The notes beneath the pieces are model-generated. The model was not told the origin of the DNA. It was given only the letters and a program-made list of their open reading frames with translations, and made no database searches. Of a stretch of DNA of 64,000 nt, positions 57,282-64,000 are shown in pieces. Positions within the stretch are counted from its first letter, which is position 1; every line of letters starts with the position of its first letter. Made by a program: the position numbers and the translations under genes. The stretch comes from Saccopteryx bilineata (lineage: Eukaryota; Chordata; Mammalia; Chiroptera; Emballonuridae), in assembly GCF_036850765.1 (NCBI RefSeq), contig NC_089491.1, positions 86,274,740-86,338,739 of the forward strand, in the 5' to 3' direction.

Positions 57282-57920
57282 AAAAAGACAGGTTTTTATT
57301 TGTATATAAAGGATAAGGTTAACACCAAAAAATATTTTCTTAGTCAACTCTGTCAATGGGGGAAAACAAAAGAAATCGTAAGAAAATTGAAGTTAGCTAA
57401 GAGCATTTCATATTTAATGTAGGTTTGTGCTAGGAAAAGTATTTTTTTTATTAAGAACTGCCCAGATCACTGTTAATTTTTAGACAGGAATTTTGTTTTT
57501 CATTTCAATAAAATATTTCAGTCTCCCAACCTCAAGCTTGGGCAAGGTACAATCTTTTTGTGCTTAAGATTTAACATATTTAAAATGGGCATAGTAATAA
57601 GGATATTGTGATCATTAATGAAGCAATCCATATATCACAACTAGGTATACCTTTTAATAAGAGAAGAATAAATATTGTTTAATATCATAGAAGTATTAAT
57701 ATTATCTAACATAATCCCCCTAGTATTGAACCTTGTTTTACTATATGCTCAATAAATTAAAGAATGAAGAAAGAAAATGTCTACATCTCCATAGGAATAA
57801 GATCTAAAGAAATTATAGAAATTTAGAATGAGAAGTTATTGATTGTGCTCTCTTACTCTATATGAAAGTACTCTAACTTATAGAGATAGATTCACATTGT
57901 ACTGCAAAATATTTTCCTTA

Positions 57921-58280
57921 GCCTGACCAGGCAGTGGCGCAGTGGATAGAGCGTCGGACTGGGATGCTGAGGACCCAGGTTCGAGACCCCGAGGTCACCA
58001 GCTTGAGCGCAGCTCATCTGGTTTGAGCAAAAGCTCGCCAGCTTGGACCCAAGGTCGCTGGCTCAAGCAAGGGGTTACTCGGTTTGCTGAAGGCCCACGG
58101 TCAAGGCACATATGAGAAGGCAATCAATGAACAACTAAGGTGTCGCAATGCGCAACAACAAAAAAACTAATGATTGATGCTTCTCATCTCTCTGTTCCTG
58201 TCTGTTCCTATCTATCCCTCTCTCTGACTCTCTGTCTCTGTAAAATAAATAAATAAATAAATAACGTTAAAAATTAAAAA
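57921..58280 (+). mobile_element. Long CCTGACC..-type SINE
   Basis: Best-preserved copy of this type: head cctgaccaggcagtggcgca, B box GGTTCGAGACC, CAAGC-rich body and 'taaataaataaata' tail. Probable duplication around attttcctta (57911-57920) and ttttccttaa (about 58288-58297). Confidence 0.93.
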
Positions 58281-58297
58281 AAAAATTTTTTTCCTTA

Positions 58298-61200
58298 AAT
58301 TAAGATAAAATGTAAACACATTTAGCATTTTCACATTGATGCCAGCCAATTAACCTCAGGAATGTCACAGAGTTGGTCTTCACTGTCTATTATACAATAA
58401 CACTAAACATTGGAATACAGGGATTATCAGTCTTATATAAATAATTATCTGTGTAAAATGTTTATTTGTTCTCAGTCCATTTGATTTTCTCAAGAACTGA
58501 TTATTCATTCGTTTTGATTTGTAAATGTCTCCTTGTATATACACTCACTAGAACAAAACAGACTTTAGAAAGATCTGACTAGTGCCACATGGGATTATTA
58601 ATAACTAATGTTACTCCAGGTAACATAATTTTAACACTTGTTATGGACTAAGCACTGTAGTGAAGCTGAAGATGATTTAGTTCAAAAGGCAGATTTTGTT
58701 GTGGTCAATTCTACTTAGTTACTGGGTTCTGGCCTTGTTATATCACTAACCTAAGGACTCATACCATGAGTGAGCTAATTCTCAAAGCTTTGTCTTTTCT
58801 GACAGGAAAAAATAAGCTTTTACCTCTTCACTTTATTACTGTGTTTTCTGCTTACTTCTGGATACTGTGATATTAACCTTTGCATTTTTATAAGATATGA
58901 CCTGAAAATTAAAAATTCAAGATATGTCCTTAAATACTGAAATATATGATCTTTAAAATTCAACAACAGTTAAAAAAAACTACAAGTAGAATTTGTTTTT
59001 GAGTAGTTGGTTAAGATTTCATATACCAAATAGGATTCTAATCTAGAATGGGGGCTTTAAATATATTTCAGTCAGCTATCAATTATGAGGTAGGTGTTAT
59101 CATTGCCATTTAAATTAATACATATCATGTACCTCCCTGGTTACACATGAATTGCTAATACAAGGATATTGAATTTGCATATGTCAGGGGTCTGCTCCAC
59201 TTTGTGAGTACTATTCAAGATTACATTAGCATTTTTGACAAACATGGCATATTATTATAGCATATTAATTCATGCTGACTAAAACACTTTTTTTTAGATG
59301 AACTGTTCAGTGGACATTCTAAGATTTTATACCTCTGTGACTAAGGATCTAAAAGCTAGGTTCTTAAGAGAACAATTCATCAGATCATTGCTCTAATGGG
59401 CATCGTCCCCAAGGAAAGCTTCATACTCAGTCTATACTAATTCACTTCTGAGACCCTAAAGTTACTTGCTTGGCGCTGCTGTCAACTAAAATAGTACCAA
59501 ATAGCAACAGGATACAAACATGAGAGCAAAGAAAAGGAAATGAAGAAAATTTAATGGTTTGATATTTTGATTGATAGTTGCAGTGTCTGTACCAATAAAA
59601 ACCATTACAGAATTAATGTAGTTACTGACTCAAGCAGTGTGTTCATGCATGTAGAATTATATTTAGATATTCTCTATCTTCAGAAGAATAATAGTAAGAC
59701 ATGGCTGTAATTTTTTTCTGAAATAAAGATACTAACAATATAAAGCAGTTTGGGCATACAGTTTAAACAAAAATATTTAATATACAGGTCATGAGAATAG
59801 GAGCTTTTTTTATCCATAATACCATTGGAAGATGGTTATTCCAGATCTTTGAATTAATTTAATAATATAAGTATCAAATCACATGTTTTTAAATTTTATA
59901 AAATGAAATAAATAATGGTAATTTTGGCAGAAAAGGAATATTTTTTAAGCTAAGGCAAAGTGAAGCATGTTTTAATAGAAACTATGAATGAGAAAAAATG
60001 GCAATAATCAATATACTCCAACATAAGGCATGCTTAGTACACAAGAACGAGCCGTTTCTGAGGATGCCGGTACAGGGAAATTACCTCTTTCAATAAAATG
60101 AATCAATTGTAACAACATTTCAAAATAATCCTTAAATATTTAATTTTTTTGATACATGAAATTAATTTTACTGCAGATTTTTAATATAACAATTTGTTAC
60201 AGGCATAGAGAGCTTTTCTAATTTAATATTTGAAACCTTGTGTAAAGAAAATGATTTCTTGTTTTTATATTTTCTTGTATTAGCCATAACTTATTACACA
60301 CTTTTGAGGAGGGTTTTATTTTCCTTTGCCAAGTTTCTGTAAACAGATTTGATACAGCTAGATGCATAAGATAAGAGAGGAAATTTAACTGTCAAGAAAA
60401 CTGTAGATAGTTAAGCTACACGAAAACTCTTTGCTTCTCTTCCAGAAAAGTATTAATTAAATACCATTTATTTCTTTAAAAGGTGAAAGATCTATGAGAT
60501 CAGAAGAGAAACCAGAGTATACATTCATTTCTTTAAAACACTTCTTTATCTCAACCTCTAAAAAGAATTTCAGGGCTATTTTTAGAAATATTTTGAGTTA
60601 CTGGTCATAACAGAGTTTTTAAAATATTCCTGTGAAGTGCGTTAGGGACATATCCTGCAATATATGGAGTTTTCATTCCTGTTCAAGTGAGAGAATAGGA
60701 AACAAGACTGGCTCTAGCAGTGTTGCCTGCTGTAAAGATTCAAGTCCAGTGGAAATCAGAGAAAAGTATGGCAGCACAGATGTTTAAAAGTAATTTGGCG
60801 CTTATGAAATCAATTTAAATTGTTTTTATAACTTTATATTTTAATAGCAAGCAGCCTTTAATGACTCATATTTTGAAATTATATCTATGAAAATAGGTGC
60901 TAAATTGAGAAAGTATTTGCATATTGATAGGAATATTTATTTTTAGAACAGGATTCTTAAGGCTGATAGGAATCACCACAAATGGCAAAATCTGACACAA
61001 AAACAAAACTATCACACAGTCATTTTTTGCTATCTTTGTTTTCTGATTTTATAAAAAAAAATCTATTTAAACAGCTGAATCTTTGCTAAATCCTATAGAG
61101 GATGGCTATATTTCTAGGAAAGTCTTTAATTATTCATTCTCACTTACATAGTAAATTATATTGCCTGAAAAGCTATTAATGTAGCAGAAAATAATCACAG

Positions 61201-61660
61201 AACAACCTCAGTAACTGAGAAGTCTGCTACATCAGGGTCTGTTATATATTATATTTTTCTTTCTTTTTCAACTGTGGGTGGGCAGTTTTTAGAGATCTGA
61301 CCTATCCTTCCTTCTTTGTTTAAGTATTTTTAAATTCTAGTCATTGTGTGGTGAGAATTTGCAGGTGTTATTCAGAGAACTTTTTCCCCTCTAGCTGGAT
61401 GTGGAAAGGACAATGCAATTAATAACAGATGGCACAGGATGACCACGTCCTTGAGAGAACGCCTTATTGGCACCTCCTGCTAATTGTATCACATATAACA
61501 CAACTAAAAGCATAATAAATCTGAACTGGGGGACATTTTATGCAAGAGCTCTTCTCCTTTTCCAGACGGTAAATTGCTCAGCTCTTGAAATATCTATAAC
61601 CTTGTGACATCCAACTTGCATTAGTTTAATTGCCTTTTTTTCCTCTCTCCCTCCTCCTCC
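58298..61660. other. About 3.4 kb unassigned AT-rich sequence
   Basis: No repeat I can name with confidence, no gene. Text at about 58630-58665 has an ancient-repeat flavour only. Confidence 0.5.
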
Positions 61661-61664
61661 TCTT

Positions 61665-61668
<4 letters not shown>

Positions 61669-61721
<53 letters not shown>

Positions 61722-61722
61722 T
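61669..61722. repeat. (CT)n(CA)n compound microsatellite
   Basis: About 15 CT units joined to about 12 CA units, followed by a T-run. Confidence 0.95.
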
Positions 61723-62006
61723 TTTTTTTTCATCTTGGGCATAAAGGAACAATTGAGCTTTTGTTTTTCTACCAAGTTCAATGCTGTGTCTAAAATAGCT
61801 ATATATCCTGATTTGTATTGAATTTGGTCAAGGTTTGATATCCTGGCTTGAGTGAAAAATTATTCTTTTAGAAGGCTTTAAAATATTTGTGTTAACATTA
61901 ATGTTGGAGAGAAAATGTATGTCTAACTGTTGATATAATTTAATAAACCTACAGAAGAGAGTTTTATTAAAATGGAAAAGCATGTAAACTTCAGACGAAC
62001 ATATAG

Positions 62007-62036
62007 ATGCGCGCACGCGTGCACACACACACACAT
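62007..62036. repeat. Alternating purine-pyrimidine tract (Z-DNA prone)
   Basis: A GCGCGCACGCGTGC core that continues into CA units. Confidence 0.85.
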
Positions 62037-62424
62037 ACACACCACACTCACACAGGCACCAGGCTTTCTTCTTAGTGCACAACAGCAACAAATCACAATA
62101 TCCCATAGCAGTAAGAAAGATTGAATGATCACTCACTTCATAACTTGATTTGGTGATAATAACAATTTGTAAAATAAAAGTTTTATAGTCTGTTAGAATA
62201 TAATTTCCTGACAAGCATTTTTTTCCTGTAAGAAAATACTTCAGTTAGTACCCTAAATGCCATATTTGTTTCCTACACAGCTAGTTTCCGTTTTGGTTTC
62301 AGCTTATAAACAAACAAAACAACCAACCAAAAATGCGATTTAAATTATATTTGGAGAGGGTTAAAACAAATTCTTCAAACTCATGGACTATGTGTTGAAA
62401 TTGTGTTTTGGGTGGCTAACTTTG

Positions 62425-62487
62425 TATGTGTGTGTGTGTGTGTGTGCGCACGTGTGTGCGCACGTGTGCACGCACGTGTGTGTGTGT
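62425..62487. repeat. Long alternating (GT/GC) tract (Z-DNA prone)
   Basis: 63 bp of almost perfect purine-pyrimidine alternation with two GTGCGCAC palindromes and several CGTG/CACG steps. Confidence 0.9.
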
Positions 62488-62677
62488 TTTCTTCAGATAT
62501 ATAAATGCCTATTTCTTTGCAGTGATTTATCCTCACTAGAGAGAATAACCTTAATATTTGTGTCAGTTAGATAAACCAATCCTGAAATAAGACAAATCAT
62601 AGTCCATATAAGAAATGGTATAAAGTAAGGGAAAGCAACCATATTCTGAGATCTTTCTGGTATTAAGATTATCTTGG

Positions 62678-63103
62678 GCCCTGGCCAGTTGGCTCAGCGG
62701 TAGAGCGTCGGCCTGGCGTGCGGGAGACCCGAGTTCGATTCCTGGCCAGGGCACATAGGAGAAGCGCCTATTTGCTTCTCCACCCCCACCCCCTCCTTCC
62801 TCTCTGTCTCTCTCTTCCCCTCCCGCAGCCAAGGCTCCATTGGAGCAAAGATGGCCCAGGCGCTGGGGATGGCTCCTTGGCCTCTACCCCAGGCGCTAGA
62901 GTGGCTCTGGTCGCAGCAGAGTGATGCCCCTGAGGGGCAGAGCATCGCCCCCTGGTGGGCAGAGCGTTGCCCCTGGTGGGCGTGCCGGGTGGATCCAGGT
63001 CGCGCGCATGCGGGAATCTGACTGTCTCTCCCCGTTTCCAGCTTCAGAAAAATAAAAAAAAATAAAAATAAAAAAAAGAAATTAAAATGAGTAAATAAAA
63101 AAA
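62678..63103 (+). mobile_element. VES-like SINE
   Basis: Complete plus-strand copy with perfect 13-bp duplication aagattatcttgg at 62665-62677 and 63104-63116. CTCF-like core at 62946-62958 and a degraded one at about 62968-62979. Confidence 0.97.
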
Positions 63104-63116
63104 AAGATTATCTTGG

Positions 63117-64000
63117 AGCTACTGTTGGTACTTAAATGTTGAAACAACAAACATTAGGTCAGTTATAGACCTGGGACACACTTGAAATTGTATATAAAGA
63201 AAAATGGAAGAGTCTTATGATTCGGATCATTCTCATTTTTGGACTCTGGTGAGCTATGAAGCATACTGTTGAATTGTCTATTAGGCATATCTTTCCTAAT
63301 AACAGGTTTAAAACACAGTTAACAAAAATCAACATTATTGTCAACATCAAGAGAGGCTGATTGAAGTCACAGTCTTCATGTATAGCTAATGAATGGCCTT
63401 GGGTATGTCACACTACTTTTTCTGAGCATTACCTTACAAAGCGATCTGTCAGAATGAGAATCAACAATAGTCAAACAGTGTGCTACAGGTGCTGCAAACC
63501 CCTCTGTCGATGGGAGAGGGGCAGAGGTGGGCTGGATGGAGATAGCTGCCACTTTTATGATAGTGCTTTTGATATTGCTTGTTGTGTTTGTCTCATACAG
63601 GATTTCTTTTAAAAATGCTTTTGCGTAGACGTTCATGTGGCTGAAGTTACTCAAAATCAATTAGCTTACATAATTGCTAAGTTCATTTCAGTGAGAAATT
63701 CTCTAATATATGTATTAACATGCCTCTTATTTAATATGAACTAATTCTGATGTTCTGAATGAATGAAACATGGCATCCAGAAATAATTACTCTCCTCTTT
63801 CTCCATTTGTCTGCAGTTGATTTGAATAATAGATAATATAAAAAGGAATATCAATAAACTTCCTTGCATTAAAGGACTATGTGTGTGTGTTTTTAAAATG
63901 TATGTCACTGTGTTTCTTTATTTTGAAGAAACAGACATTTAGGTGGCTAGCAGAAATTTTAAAGTCTATATAGTAATGAATCTTATGTTTATTTGATTTC
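63117..64000. other. Unassigned sequence to window end
   Basis: No named repeat or gene. The frames at 63361-63660 overlap on both strands and show no domain. Confidence 0.5.

Noticed and set aside
61669..61722. CRISPR-like or regulatory array
   Set aside because: Plain dinucleotide microsatellites without spacers. No CRISPR array exists anywhere in the window, and the DNA is mammalian.
63361..63660. Overlapping 83- and 94-codon frames on opposite strands
   Set aside because: No domain, no convincing start context, and mutual overlap; chance frames.

Overview
This window is eukaryotic nuclear DNA and almost certainly from a bat (Chiroptera). The main evidence is the large number of VES-like tRNA-derived SINEs (heads reading GCCCTGGCCGGTTGGCTCAG, with A and B boxes), shorter relatives beginning CCTGACC..GGTGGCGCAGTGG, young L1 LINEs, and several hAT and Tigger-type DNA transposons. 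I cannot fix the bat family from memory. I found no host protein-coding exon, rRNA, functional tRNA or bacterial-type feature. The window is an intergenic or intronic, AT-rich, repeat-dense stretch.

Layout. 1-3.1 kb: SINE, ancient L1 fragments, a solo LTR nested in an old SINE, and the 3' end of an older L1 carrying a hAT. 3.1-10.9 kb: a full-length young L1 on the minus strand (copy 1), inserted in that older L1. 10.9-14.1 kb: the rest of the older L1, an ancient L1 ORF1 region, and SINEs. 14-20.9 kb: SINEs of four types, a 5'-truncated Tigger, hAT pieces. 21-27.1 kb: an ancient minus-strand L1 broken by a younger L1 3' end and by a complete but dead Tigger, which itself hosts a SINE. 27.6-30.5 kb: mostly unassigned sequence. 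30.6-38.4 kb: a second full-length young L1 on the plus strand (copy 2), with a 3' transduction. 38.5-64 kb: AT-rich background with a MER2-like element, a Tigger MITE, L1 and L2 tails, a hAT with perfect 8-bp TSD, two related solo LTRs, several SINEs, and purine-pyrimidine repeats.

The two L1 copies are the only near-intact coding units. Both have a ~2.4 kb 5' UTR with a CRE palindrome and a YY1-like site at the start, about 230-240 bp GC-rich tandem units, ORF1, an unusually long ~300 nt inter-ORF spacer holding a 79-codon small ORF that overlaps the ORF2 start, ORF2, and a poly(A) tail. Their defects are complementary. Copy 1 keeps ORF1 (339 aa) but has frameshifts near the end of ORF2. 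Copy 2 keeps a full 1275-codon ORF2 but has a dead ORF1, plus D229N in the endonuclease and F700L beside the RT catalytic aspartates. Neither looks autonomous.

The best leads are the 3' transduction with its own polyadenylation signal, the catalytic substitutions hidden in an open ORF2, the shared inter-ORF small ORF, the monomer-like promoter with an antisense ORF, the paired CTCF-like motifs carried by nearly every VES-like SINE, and the 7.8 kb inverted L1 pair.
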